Source: Pseudomonadota bacterium | Lineage (GTDB): Bacteria > Bdellovibrionota > Bacteriovoracia > Bacteriovoracales > Bacteriovoracaceae | Assembly: GCA_027488375.1 (NCBI GenBank) | Contig: JAIYBW010000008.1 | Span: forward strand, 47,827-111,826 | Direction: 5' to 3' | DNA: 64,000 nucleotides | In this document: piece after piece, positions 8,249-16,890 of the stretch | How positions within the stretch are numbered: the first letter of the stretch is position 1 | How the letters are laid out: each line of letters opens with the position of its first letter | Translations under genes and position numbers: made by a program | Notes under the pieces: generated by a model | What the model saw: only the letters and a program-made list of their open reading frames with translations | Told to the model about the DNA's origin: nothing | Databases searched by the model: none

Positions 8249-9733
8249 ATGAAAGAAATTAAACTCTTTATTAACGGTGAATTCAAAACAAGTTCTCAAG
8301 ATTTTATCTCCACCAATCCGGCCAATGGTGAAGCTGTGGCCAAAGTCTACATCCCCACTGAAAAAGATATTAATGAGGCGGTTGATGCAGCAGAAGCAGC
8401 TTTCTACTCTACAGAATGGCGCTCTATGGATCAAATCAAGAGAGCAGAAATTCTTGAAGCCATTTCAGAAAAAATGAAAGAGCGCAGAAATGAACTGACT
8501 GAGCTTGAAATTGCGGACTCTGGAAGCTGTGTAAGAAAGGCCAAAGCAGATGTTCATAATGCGGCTTCATATTTTAAAGTTTTAGCGGGTCAACTTCGTA
8601 AATTTCAATTTGAAATTAAAGATGAATCAGCTTCAAGAGCTGGCTTTTCAAATAACTATAAAATTTACGAACCAGTTGGTGTCTGCGCTCAAATCATCCC
8701 ATGGAATTTTCCCCTCGTGATGGCAGCCTGGAAGATTGGTCCCGTGATTGCTTCTGGCTGTACAACAGTTTTGAAAACGGCCCAAGAAACTCCTGTCACG
8801 GCGAATATCCTGGCCGAAATTTTAAGGGATGTTGGTCTTCCTAAGGGTGTGGTGAATATCATCACTGGTGGAGCAACCGAAGGAGAACTCCTTCTTAAAA
8901 ATCCAAAGGTGAGAAAAGTCGCCTTTACGGGCTCAACTCAAGTTGGAAAAAAAATCATGCAATCTGCTGGTGCCAGACTTCAAAACCTCTCTTTAGAACT
9001 TGGTGGAAAATCGGCCAATATCGTTCTTGATGATGCCGATTTAAGTCTTGCTGTTGATGGAGCTCTCTACGCTTTCCTTTATCACTCAGGACAGGCCTGC
9101 GATTCTGGGACTCGACTTTTTGTGGAAGAAAAAATTTATCCGACTTTCAAAGAAGCTCTTTTAAAAAGAGTTGCTGAAGTTAAAGTTGGTCTTCCGCAAG
9201 ATCCGGCTGCGGGTTACGGGCCAGTTATTAATAAAAAACAATTCGATACCATCATGGGCTATATTGAAACTTCTAAAAAAGAAGGGGCCAAATTAATTTT
9301 TGGTGGAGAAAGAGTCACTGGTGGAGAATTTGATAAAGGCTATTACATCAAGCCTACTCTCTTTGAAGTGACACCGGATCATACCATTTTCAGAGAGGAA
9401 ATTTTTGGACCTGTTTTAGCGATTACACCTGTAAAAAACGAAGCCGAAGCCATCAAGCTTGCGAATCAATCTCATTATGGTCTGGCCGGAGCTGTTTGGT
9501 CTAAAAATCCTGAACGCGCCCACAAAGTGGCCCGTCAGTTAGAAACTGGAACGGTTTGGATAAATGAGTACCATCTTTTAAATCCTGGAATGCCATTTGG
9601 TGGTCATAAACAATCTGGTATTGGACGTGAGATGGGCGAAGAAGGTCTTAAGGCCTACTTGGAAGTTAAGCATCTTTGGGTTTCTGATTGTGATGAAAGA
9701 GCTAAGAAACCTTGGTTCGATGTTCTCTTCTAA
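8249..9733 (+). CDS. NAD(P)-dependent aldehyde dehydrogenase
   Basis: A 494-residue ALDH-superfamily enzyme of normal length. Asn153 lies in IIPWNFPLVM, Lys176 in VLKTAQETP, the general base Glu250 in LELGGKSANIVLDDADL, and the nucleophile Cys284 in HSGQACDSGTR. It oxidises an aldehyde to the acid. The paa-type context suggests phenylacetaldehyde (feeding phenylacetate) or the semialdehyde normally handled by PaaZ, but no hydratase domain is fused here, so this is inference. The SD AAGGA lies 8 nt before the ATG. It is the last gene of the thiolase transcript. A hairpin follows. Confidence 0.8.
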   Translation: MKEIKLFINGEFKTSSQDFISTNPANGEAVAKVYIPTEKDINEAVDAAEAAFYSTEWRSMDQIKRAEILEAISEKMKERRNELTELEIADSGSCVRKAKADVHNAASYFKVLAGQLRKFQFEIKDESASRAGFSNNYKIYEPVGVCAQIIPWNFPLVMAAWKIGPVIASGCTTVLKTAQETPVTANILAEILRDVGLPKGVVNIITGGATEGELLLKNPKVRKVAFTGSTQVGKKIMQSAGARLQNLSLELGGKSANIVLDDADLSLAVDGALYAFLYHSGQACDSGTRLFVEEKIYPTFKEALLKRVAEVKVGLPQDPAAGYGPVINKKQFDTIMGYIETSKKEGAKLIFGGERVTGGEFDKGYYIKPTLFEVTPDHTIFREEIFGPVLAITPVKNEAEAIKLANQSHYGLAGAVWSKNPERAHKVARQLETGTVWINEYHLLNPGMPFGGHKQSGIGREMGEEGLKAYLEVKHLWVSDCDERAKKPWFDVLF

Positions 9734-9750
9734 TTTTCTAAAATAAAAAA

Positions 9751-9772
9751 GGACCCACCATACGGTGGGTCC
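9751..9772 (-). terminator. Terminator hairpin, mainly for flagellin
   Basis: A perfect 9-bp stem, GGACCCACC with loop ATAC, then GGTGGGTCC. On the minus strand it is followed by a T-rich tract (complement of the A-run at 9741-9750), so it terminates the flagellin gene. It may also stop the aldehyde dehydrogenase transcript from the other side. Confidence 0.8.
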
Positions 9773-9798
9773 CAGATCTTAAATCATTCTTGCAGGAA

Positions 9799-10632
9799 TT
9801 AGCCGATCAACTTTAGAGCACCTTGGCTAGACATATTCGCTTGAGCAAGCACCGAAGTACCAGCAGCAGAAAGAATATCGTTCTTCGCTTTAGCAGCTGT
9901 TGCTTCAGCATAATCCACATCACGGATTCGAGAATTCGCAGCAGATAAGTTCTCAACGTTAACTTGTAAGTTATTCGAAGTAGATACTAATCTGTTTTGA
10001 ATCGCACCGAGGAAAGAACGGAAGCCCGACACTTTCTCAATCGCAGAGTCAAGAGAAGCTAGTGACTGTTGCGAACCATCTTTTGATGAAACTTCTAGTT
10101 CATCAATCCCCAGGTTTTCCATTTTTGAATTCACCTGACGGGCGTCGTAGCTGATTCTGTCATTGAAACCATCATTGTTGGCCCCAATTTGGAAGTCGTA
10201 CTTATCGCCTTCACCATTCAGTAGTTTTTTACCGTTAAACTCTGTCACTGAAGAAATACGTTCAAGCTCGAGTTTAAGGTTTTGGTACTCCATATTTGTC
10301 ATGGCGCGCTCTGAATCACCCACTGTATCAGAAGATGTTTGCATTGCAAGTTCACGCATACGAGTAAGGATTGAAGACACTTCATTCAAACCACCCTCAG
10401 CTGTTTGAACCATCGAGATACCGTCGTTAGCGTTTCGGTCAGCTTGTTTTAATGAACGAATATTCGCTTTCATTTTTTCAGAGATCGCAAGTCCAGCAGC
10501 ATCGTCTGCAGCTTTTGTAATTCTTGTTCCTGATGAAAGTTTTGAGAGATTGCTTTCTGTTTCTCTACCACTTACTGAAAGGGCTCTTTGTGCAGCGATT
10601 GAAGAAACGTTTGTGTTGATACGAAAACCCAT
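9799..10632 (-). CDS. fliC: Flagellin
   Basis: A 277-residue flagellin with both conserved ends and almost no variable D2/D3 region. The N-terminus includes INTNVSSIAAQRAL, LSSGTRI and KAADDAAGLAISEKM. The C-terminus includes SRIRDVDYAEATAAKAK and QANMSSQGALKLIG. It is exported through the flagellar secretion system and assembles the filament. The length is similar to the short flagellins of Bdellovibrio-type bacteria. The ribosome site AAGGAGG is perfect, and a sigma-28-like promoter lies about 130 nt upstream. It is monocistronic, bounded by a hairpin terminator downstream and a divergent pseudo-receiver gene upstream. Confidence 0.95.
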   Translation of the reverse strand: MGFRINTNVSSIAAQRALSVSGRETESNLSKLSSGTRITKAADDAAGLAISEKMKANIRSLKQADRNANDGISMVQTAEGGLNEVSSILTRMRELAMQTSSDTVGDSERAMTNMEYQNLKLELERISSVTEFNGKKLLNGEGDKYDFQIGANNDGFNDRISYDARQVNSKMENLGIDELEVSSKDGSQQSLASLDSAIEKVSGFRSFLGAIQNRLVSTSNNLQVNVENLSAANSRIRDVDYAEATAAKAKNDILSAAGTSVLAQANMSSQGALKLIG

Positions 10633-10764
10633 GAAATCCTCCTTGGTTAATCTTCCTCATCTTTTCCTTGATGATCAGTTCCCAACCTTGAGAGACTTGA
10701 TAAGCTTCCATGCTTAAGTAGTAATTTTGTTTTTTGCCATCACTCTTGTGATAGACTGCACATC

Positions 10765-10791
10765 TCATCGGCGCATCAAAATGCAACTTAA
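10765..10791 (-). promoter_or_regulatory. Sigma-28 (FliA)-type promoter of flagellin
   Basis: On the minus strand TTAA(G) at 10791-10787 is followed, with 15 nt between TTAA and the -10 box, by GCCGATGA at 10772-10765. The enterobacterial FliA consensus is TAAA-N15-GCCGATAA, so the -10 element differs at one base and the spacing is exact. The implied 5' untranslated region is about 130 nt. No flagellar regulator gene is in the window. Confidence 0.6.
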
Positions 10792-10914
10792 GAGAAAAAA
10801 TGTGTTAAAAAAAACTTTTTTTCACCGACTTTTTCAATCAGAGATGAGGCTTTTTTATGCATATTCAGTGACTTATTCCTATTCACTTCAATCTCTGACT
10901 GATATGATTAAGGA

Positions 10915-11259
10915 ATGAACCTCGCTCTTCCCTTCCTAATTTGTGATGAAAATGAAGAAGTAAGACTTCTTATTAAGACTATGCTCTCAAAACATGGCTA
11001 TTTTCATTTATTAGAGGCACAAAATACTCTTGAAGCTCTTCAATCTTTGACTGAAAAACAGTTTCTACTCATTCATAAAAAACTTATTAATGATGAAATG
11101 AAGATCGTTCTAGCAAAGAGAAAAAATTTTATCATTTTTTCTCCCTCTCAAGAGCAGGAAACGATTGATATGGCCGCCCATTTTGGAGTCAAGCACGTTG
11201 TAAGCTTTCCCTACTCGTCAAAGAGCCTGGTTGAAAAGATTAATTCTCTTGTTGATTAG
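10915..11259 (+). CDS. Degenerate CheY-like receiver protein
   Basis: A stand-alone 114-residue protein with a receiver-fold pattern: hydrophobic strand then acidic pair (FLICDENEEVR), helix, second strand, and a C-terminal SFPYSSKSLVEKI that resembles the K-P-F/Y loop and last helix. The phosphorylatable Asp is missing: the third strand reads FLLIHKKLINDEM, with His/Lys where Asp is expected. It is therefore probably a pseudo-receiver acting by protein contact. The Shine-Dalgarno AAGGA abuts the ATG directly and a stop codon lies just upstream, so the start is fixed but initiation is odd. It is divergent from flagellin and overlaps the convergent phosphoesterase gene by 4 nt. Confidence 0.6.
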   Translation: MNLALPFLICDENEEVRLLIKTMLSKHGYFHLLEAQNTLEALQSLTEKQFLLIHKKLINDEMKIVLAKRKNFIIFSPSQEQETIDMAAHFGVKHVVSFPYSSKSLVEKINSLVD

Positions 11260-12401
11260 TGATACTCTGAATAAGGCAAGTTATTAATCCCCATCCAATA
11301 CTTAAGATCCACCTCAACTGATTTTTCAAAATCTGCCATCTGATAATCAGGACGTGAAACTAAAATTTTTGCATAGGTTAAGACATTACCATAATTCCAC
11401 TGGCCCAAATCAAGGTTCACCATACGAGTCCATGTACCAGTATTGATGAAAGTTGTTCCATCAGAAAATATTCGTAGGGCCGGATTATGAGTATGGCCAA
11501 CAATAAGCACTCGACTCTCAGGATTTTTCTCAAAGAACTGTCTTGTCAGAGATTCATAATCCTGAAAGAGCTCAAGTTCACGATAAAGGTCTTGGAAAAC
11601 CTGACGTAAACTTTTCTTCATCATGTAGAAATGCCAGAATCTCACCATAATAAAGTAGTAAATATTAGAAAGAATAAAACGTAGAGTGAAATATGTGTCG
11701 AAAAGAAATCCGTGAATAAGAAAATGCTTAATCGGTCTCACAGCGTTAATATAACTTCTTTCCTGCTTATACTTATTAATCACATTCGTGACATAATAAG
11801 AGCCCCAAGGCGGATTAAAGTATTTTTCTCCAGTTACGGTTTCAATCACTGCATTCATCTGATCAAAATCATGGGCACGCTCATACTGATGGCCATGGAG
11901 AATAGTTACACCAGGAGTCGGGGTATGCTCAGTCACTTGATTAGAAAGTTTAATTTTATGTGAGAACTCACCAAAGCGAGATAAGAACTCTTCCTTAAGT
12001 GAATCAAAAACAAACTCAGCATCATGGTTGCCTATAATATAAACAATATTTTTATCAGGGCATGACAAGAATTTCTTCAAGGCTTCCATGACACCTTTGT
12101 GAGCCTCTAGAATCATCTTGAGTTTTGCTAAAGAAGCTTTTTCACTCCAAAACTCATCATCATAAAACTCAACAAAGGGAACAGCGAGGAAATCAAGGAA
12201 ATCACCGTTTATCACAAGTTCAACAGGAATATCTTGATAATCACCATGGGAATAATAATGTAAAAAGTCGATCAACTCATTATCGTAATGAAAATCCTCA
12301 AGAAGATTTCTTTTCCCTTTGATCATTTTCCCTGCACTTAAATGCAAGTCAGAAATTACAAGAATAACTTTTTGAACGTTATTTTTTTGATGGGATTTCA
12401 T
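11256..12401 (-). CDS. Calcineurin-like metallophosphoesterase
   Basis: A 381-residue protein from ATG 12401 (AAGG 4 nt upstream). A TTG at 12428 would add nine residues. The five metal motifs are in order: VISDLHLS, INGDFLDFL, IGNHDAEF, ILHGHQYE and VGHTHNP, all with their metal-binding Asp/Asn/His. The pattern recalls LpxH/UDP-diacylglucosamine hydrolase-like enzymes, but the chain is longer, with an inserted aromatic-rich helical stretch (roughly residues 215-275) that may attach to the membrane. The substrate cannot be told. It overlaps the upstream secreted-protein gene by 23 nt, forming the tail of a uvrB operon. Confidence 0.75.
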   Translation of the reverse strand: MKSHQKNNVQKVILVISDLHLSAGKMIKGKRNLLEDFHYDNELIDFLHYYSHGDYQDIPVELVINGDFLDFLAVPFVEFYDDEFWSEKASLAKLKMILEAHKGVMEALKKFLSCPDKNIVYIIGNHDAEFVFDSLKEEFLSRFGEFSHKIKLSNQVTEHTPTPGVTILHGHQYERAHDFDQMNAVIETVTGEKYFNPPWGSYYVTNVINKYKQERSYINAVRPIKHFLIHGFLFDTYFTLRFILSNIYYFIMVRFWHFYMMKKSLRQVFQDLYRELELFQDYESLTRQFFEKNPESRVLIVGHTHNPALRIFSDGTTFINTGTWTRMVNLDLGQWNYGNVLTYAKILVSRPDYQMADFEKSVEVDLKYWMGINNLPYSEYH

Positions 12402-12735
12402 AAACCTTCTTGCCAAAAATGAGTTCAACTTCTTGAAAGGCAGGACTTACAGGAACAAAAAAGACATTGGCCGAAGATTTATTTTCAATCTCAACAGCTT
12501 CACTCAGTCCAGACTTAATAGAAACAAATTTTAAAATTTTACCTTGAACAATTATTTTTCCAATCTGATCAGAAAGAGATTTATTCTCAATAAGAACAGA
12601 AAAAGTGTCTCGCTTCTTATCAGGTGAGAGCACCGTCATGCTCCGGTCAGCAATCTGAACAACAAAAGTCTCTGGTTTAGGCTGGGCCCAAACCTGAACA
12701 CTCTCGAGCATTAAAAATAACAGGAATAACTTCAT
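12379..12735 (-). CDS. Small periplasmic protein, unknown
   Basis: A 118-residue protein with a signal peptide ([18 protein letters not shown], cleavage after the Ala). The remainder is strand-rich with alternating Lys/Glu and no Cys, perhaps a single beta-sandwich domain. I recognise no family. Its start overlaps the uvrB stop by 4 nt (ATGA), and its end overlaps the phosphoesterase start by 23 nt, so all three are co-translated. Confidence 0.6.
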   Translation of the reverse strand: MKLFLLFLMLESVQVWAQPKPETFVVQIADRSMTVLSPDKKRDTFSVLIENKSLSDQIGKIIVQGKILKFVSIKSGLSEAVEIENKSSANVFFVPVSPAFQEVELIFGKKVYEIPSKK

Positions 12736-14732
12736 AACATAAACCTTAAATCAGAAAGCTTTTTTACTTCGTCACGAAGCTTGGCCGCTTCCTCAAAGCG
12801 AAGCTCTTTGGCCGCCTCTTTCATTAAACGCTTCAACTCTCCTATTTTAGCATCAATTGCTTCTGGAGATAATTTTTGATCAGTAATTTCTTTATTCCGC
12901 CCTTTCTTGTCGGTTTTCTTTACTCCGCGCAAGACTTCGATCACTCCACCACTCACCTTTTTGGCCACAGTTTGAGGGGAAAGCCCATGCTCTAGGTTGT
13001 AGGCATGTTGCTTCTCTCGGCGATCGGCCGTGAGTTTCATGGACTCAATAATACTGGGAGTCTTCTTAAAGCCATATAAAATGACTCTCCCCTCAGCATT
13101 CCGGGCCGCTCGACCGATGGTTTGAATGAGGGAGCGGGTTGAGCGTAAGAAGCCTTCTTTATCTGCATCTAAAATGCCCACCAAGGCGACCTCAGGTATA
13201 TCAAGACCCTCTCTTAAAAGATTAATTCCAACTAAAATATCAAATTCACCAAGCCTCAGATCGCGCAAGATTTCCATACGCTCAAGCGTATCAATTTCTG
13301 AGTGGAGGTAGCGGATCCGAAGCCCTATTCCCCGGTAATAGCTCGTCAACTCCTCGGCCAGACGCTTCGTTAGTGTGGTGACGAGAACTCGATAACCTTG
13401 AGCGATGACTTTTTTTGCTTCAATCAGAAGATCGTCCACCTGATTTTTTGCATCTTTAAATTCAATCACGGGATCAAGCAGTCCTGTTGGTCGAATGATT
13501 TGTTCAACATATTCACCATGACATTTTTCTAGCTCATAATTTGCTGGAGTGGCCGAAACAAAAAGAACTTGATCAATCTTCGTTTCAAACTCTGAAAAAT
13601 TAAGAGGACGATTATCGAGAGCACTTGGAAGCCTGAAGCCGTAATCAACGAGAGTTTGCTTTCGCGCTCGATCTCCCTTGTACATGCCACCGACTTGAGG
13701 AATCGTGACGTGAGACTCATCAATGATCATGAGAAAATCTTTTTTAAAGTAATCAATGAGAGTTGGTGGAGCCTCTCCAGACCTAGCACCTGACATATGA
13801 CGTGAATAATTTTCAATTCCTGGACAAAAGCCCATTTCTTCTAGCATCTCTAAATCTAAAAGTGTTCTTTGTTGAAGTCGCTGCTTCTCAACCAACTTAT
13901 TTTGGGCTTCAAGTTCATTAAGTCTCTCTCGCAGCTCAACTTTAATTTCTCCCACCGCAGTTTTAAGACGGTCTTTTCCTACCACGTAATGACTTTTGGG
14001 ATAAATATCGATGCGATTAAGAGACTCAAGGACTTTACCGCGCAGAGGATCCACCAGAAAAATTCCATCGATAATATCATCAAAGAACTCTATTCTCACG
14101 ACTTGAGATTCTTCATAGGCGGGAAAAACTTCCACCACATCCCCGCGCACCCGAAAAGTTCCACGGTGAAAATCCATATCGTTTCGTTGATACTGAACTT
14201 CCACGAGTTTACGCAAAAATTCATCTCGATCCATTTTATCTTGAGCGAATAAAATAATTCTTTGATTAAAATATTCTTCAGGGGCCCCGATCCCGTAAAT
14301 GCAACTCACTGAGGCCACAACAATCACATCTTCTCGATCTAAAAGTGAGCGCGTAGCGGAGTGCCGGAGTTTTTCAATTTCATCATTGATGGCCGCATCT
14401 TTTTCTATGTAGGTATCAGATCCCGGAACATAGGCCTCAGGTTGATAGTAATCATAATAAGAAACAAAATACTCCACAGCGTTATGAGGAAAAAATTCTT
14501 TAAACTCTGCAAAGAGTTGCGCAGCGAGAGTTTTATTAGGCGCAAGGATTAAAGTTTTTTTGCCTAATTTCTGAATAATATTGGCCATGGTAAAGGTTTT
14601 ACCTGAGCCAGTCACCCCTAAGAGGGTTTGAACTGAAGCTTTGTCTTGAAAGGCCTGGGCCACTTTTTCAATGGCGTGTGGCTGGTCTCCCCTTGGAGAA
14701 AAAGCTGATTCTAATTGGAATTGAGCTGTCAT
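12732..14732 (-). CDS. uvrB: Excinuclease ABC subunit B
   Basis: A 666-residue UvrB from ATG 14732. A start at 14762 would add ten non-conserved residues. Visible are [14 protein letters not shown], the Walker A loop [16 protein letters not shown], the DNA-gripping hairpin [12 protein letters not shown], the Walker B-like [13 protein letters not shown], helicase motifs [18 protein letters not shown] and QTIGRAARN, and a C-terminal UVR domain ([16 protein letters not shown]) that binds UvrC. It verifies DNA damage in nucleotide excision repair after loading by UvrA. It is divergent from pyrB with a 178-nt spacer and is first gene of a three-gene unit. Confidence 0.97.
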   Translation of the reverse strand: MTAQFQLESAFSPRGDQPHAIEKVAQAFQDKASVQTLLGVTGSGKTFTMANIIQKLGKKTLILAPNKTLAAQLFAEFKEFFPHNAVEYFVSYYDYYQPEAYVPGSDTYIEKDAAINDEIEKLRHSATRSLLDREDVIVVASVSCIYGIGAPEEYFNQRIILFAQDKMDRDEFLRKLVEVQYQRNDMDFHRGTFRVRGDVVEVFPAYEESQVVRIEFFDDIIDGIFLVDPLRGKVLESLNRIDIYPKSHYVVGKDRLKTAVGEIKVELRERLNELEAQNKLVEKQRLQQRTLLDLEMLEEMGFCPGIENYSRHMSGARSGEAPPTLIDYFKKDFLMIIDESHVTIPQVGGMYKGDRARKQTLVDYGFRLPSALDNRPLNFSEFETKIDQVLFVSATPANYELEKCHGEYVEQIIRPTGLLDPVIEFKDAKNQVDDLLIEAKKVIAQGYRVLVTTLTKRLAEELTSYYRGIGLRIRYLHSEIDTLERMEILRDLRLGEFDILVGINLLREGLDIPEVALVGILDADKEGFLRSTRSLIQTIGRAARNAEGRVILYGFKKTPSIIESMKLTADRREKQHAYNLEHGLSPQTVAKKVSGGVIEVLRGVKKTDKKGRNKEITDQKLSPEAIDAKIGELKRLMKEAAKELRFEEAAKLRDEVKKLSDLRFML

Positions 14733-14910
14733 TTTATTTACTCTTGCCAAACGGTTTCGCATGAATGAAATTATTCTAAAGTTTCATTCTAGGATTGTCT
14801 TATGGGTATGATGCTTCCTTGCATCAAATTTAATTATCACGCCTACATCCCTTTCGTACATCCTATTCTTTTTTGTTCAAATTTAAATTTATCATTTCAT
14901 CAGGAGGACA

Positions 14911-15819
14911 ATGGTCAAGCATTTCTTGTCACTCGCTAGTTTTACCCAACATGAACTTATGGACCTCGTTGAGAAGGCCCAATCTTTTTCCCATCTGCTT
15001 CAAACACCCGAAAAAATTCCACCTCTCTTGCAACACAAAATCATCGCTAATGTTTTCTATGAGCCAAGTACGAGAACTCGATGTTCTTTTGAAGTGGCGG
15101 CCAAGAGACTGGGTGGAGAAGTGATTAATTTTAATCCAGAAAACTCAAGTGTTAAAAAGGGTGAAACTGTTTATGACACACTTAAAACACTTGAGAGCTT
15201 GGGTGTGGAGTCCCTTGTTTTTAGGCACTCAGATGATCATATTCTAGAGGACCTCAAATCGGCATTTCATCTTCCGCTGATTAATGCGGGTGCTGGAAAA
15301 CATGAACATCCGACGCAAGGTCTTTTGGATCTTCTGACTCTCTATCAAGAGTTTGGAAAACTCCAAGGACTTAAAGTCGCCGTTTGCGGCGATATTAAGC
15401 ATTCTCGAGTGGCGGGATCTTTGATGGTGGCCGCAAAAATTTTCGGAATAAAAATTTATCTTTGTGGACCTGACTCGCTTCGCCCATTATCAACTGATTC
15501 CATGATTGAGGCTGCAGATTTTGATTCCACCCTGCCAGAAGTTGATGCAGTGATGATGCTCAGGATTCAAATTGAGCGCCATGAAGGGTTAGAGCTTGAT
15601 GCAAAAACTTATCATCATCAATTTGGGATGAATCAGCGAAGACAAAAAATGATGCAACCTCATGCCATTATTATGCATCCAGGTCCTTTTAATCGAGGGC
15701 TTGAAATTTCTGATGATATGGTTGAGCACCCTCAATCAAGAATTTTTAAACAAATGCACAACGGAGTAGCGGCCAGAATGGCGATTCTAGATTGGGCGAT
15801 TAATCGGAAGGGTCTATGA
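14911..15819 (+). CDS. pyrB: Aspartate carbamoyltransferase catalytic subunit
   Basis: A 302-residue catalytic chain. The carbamoyl-phosphate loop STRTR is at residues 53-57, HPTQ at 133-136, and MHPGPFNRG close to the C-terminus. It condenses carbamoyl phosphate with aspartate, the committed step of de novo pyrimidine synthesis. No regulatory chain (PyrI) or dihydroorotase gene is in the window. A strong AGGAGG site precedes the ATG. The gene heads a run of six coupled genes, with a 4-nt overlap into carA. Confidence 0.95.
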   Translation: MVKHFLSLASFTQHELMDLVEKAQSFSHLLQTPEKIPPLLQHKIIANVFYEPSTRTRCSFEVAAKRLGGEVINFNPENSSVKKGETVYDTLKTLESLGVESLVFRHSDDHILEDLKSAFHLPLINAGAGKHEHPTQGLLDLLTLYQEFGKLQGLKVAVCGDIKHSRVAGSLMVAAKIFGIKIYLCGPDSLRPLSTDSMIEAADFDSTLPEVDAVMMLRIQIERHEGLELDAKTYHHQFGMNQRRQKMMQPHAIIMHPGPFNRGLEISDDMVEHPQSRIFKQMHNGVAARMAILDWAINRKGL

Positions 15820-16889
15820 AAAAAATCAAACTCGTCCTCGAAACTGGTGAGCACTACATTGGTGAATCTGTGGGTTATGATCTTGATCATGCCTTTTCTC
15901 TAGGTGAACTCGTTTTTAATACCAGCATGACGGGTTATCAGGAAATCCTCTCTGATCCCTCGTACTGTGATCAAATGGTCGTGATGACGTATCCCTTGAT
16001 CGGTAATTATGGTGTTAATAAAGATGACTTTGAATCCCTCACTCCGGCCCTTAAGGGGATGGTGATGAAAGAATGCGCTGAGGAGGGCTCGAACTGGCGC
16101 AATGAGTACTCACTTAGAGAACTCCTTAAACGTTTTAAAATTCCTGCGATTGCGGGAGTGGATACTCGAGAGCTCACGAAAAAAATTCGTGATCGAGGAG
16201 TAATGAAAGCTCTTCTTGTCCCCATAGATTACCCTACTCATAACCTTGAACTTCTTCTCTCGCGCAATCTTGGGAAAGATCAAATTGCGAGAGTCTCTAG
16301 TAAAAACCCTATTCATTTCCCAGGATCTGGCAAAAGAATTGTGCTGATGGATTTTGGTTATAAAAAAAATATTCTCAGTTCTCTTTTAAGACGAAATTGT
16401 GATGTGGTGGTGGTTCCCTGGAATGCAAGTCTTGAAATGATTGAAAGCTACAGACCTCAAGGAATTTTACTCTCCAATGGCCCAGGGGATCCCAAAGATG
16501 TTCCCGAAGTCTTGCCTGTCATTAGAGGTCTCCAAAAGTCCTACCCACTTTTTTGTATCTGCATGGGTCACCAACTTTTTGCTCTGGCCAATGGCGCTGA
16601 TACAGAGAAATTAAAATTTGGTCATCGCGGAGGCAATCACCCCGTGAAAGACCTCCTTAAAGATAAGGTCTTCATGAGTTCACAAAACCACGGTTACGCC
16701 GTGACCATGAATTCAATCAAACAATCAGACTTAGAAGTGACTCAAGTTAATCTGAATGATGAAACTATTGAAGGTCTCAAACATAAAAATTTTCCGGCCT
16801 TCTCAGTTCAGTACCACCCAGAAGCGGCCCCTGGCCCCGAAGATACCGCATGGCTCTTTGATGATTTTTTAAAAAGTATAAGGAATTAA
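15816..16889 (+). CDS. carA: Carbamoyl-phosphate synthase small subunit
   Basis: A 357-residue glutaminase subunit. The N-terminal CPSase small domain has [14 protein letters not shown]. The class I amidotransferase domain has Cys249 in CICMGHQ and the His334/Glu336 pair in SVQYHPEA. It hydrolyses glutamine and channels ammonia to CarB. The start ATG overlaps the pyrB stop (ATGA) and carB begins 1 nt after its stop. One slight departure is SSQNHGYAV where SHNHG/SQNHG is usual, which is within family variation. Confidence 0.96.
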   Translation: MKKIKLVLETGEHYIGESVGYDLDHAFSLGELVFNTSMTGYQEILSDPSYCDQMVVMTYPLIGNYGVNKDDFESLTPALKGMVMKECAEEGSNWRNEYSLRELLKRFKIPAIAGVDTRELTKKIRDRGVMKALLVPIDYPTHNLELLLSRNLGKDQIARVSSKNPIHFPGSGKRIVLMDFGYKKNILSSLLRRNCDVVVVPWNASLEMIESYRPQGILLSNGPGDPKDVPEVLPVIRGLQKSYPLFCICMGHQLFALANGADTEKLKFGHRGGNHPVKDLLKDKVFMSSQNHGYAVTMNSIKQSDLEVTQVNLNDETIEGLKHKNFPAFSVQYHPEAAPGPEDTAWLFDDFLKSIRN

Positions 16890-16890
16890 C

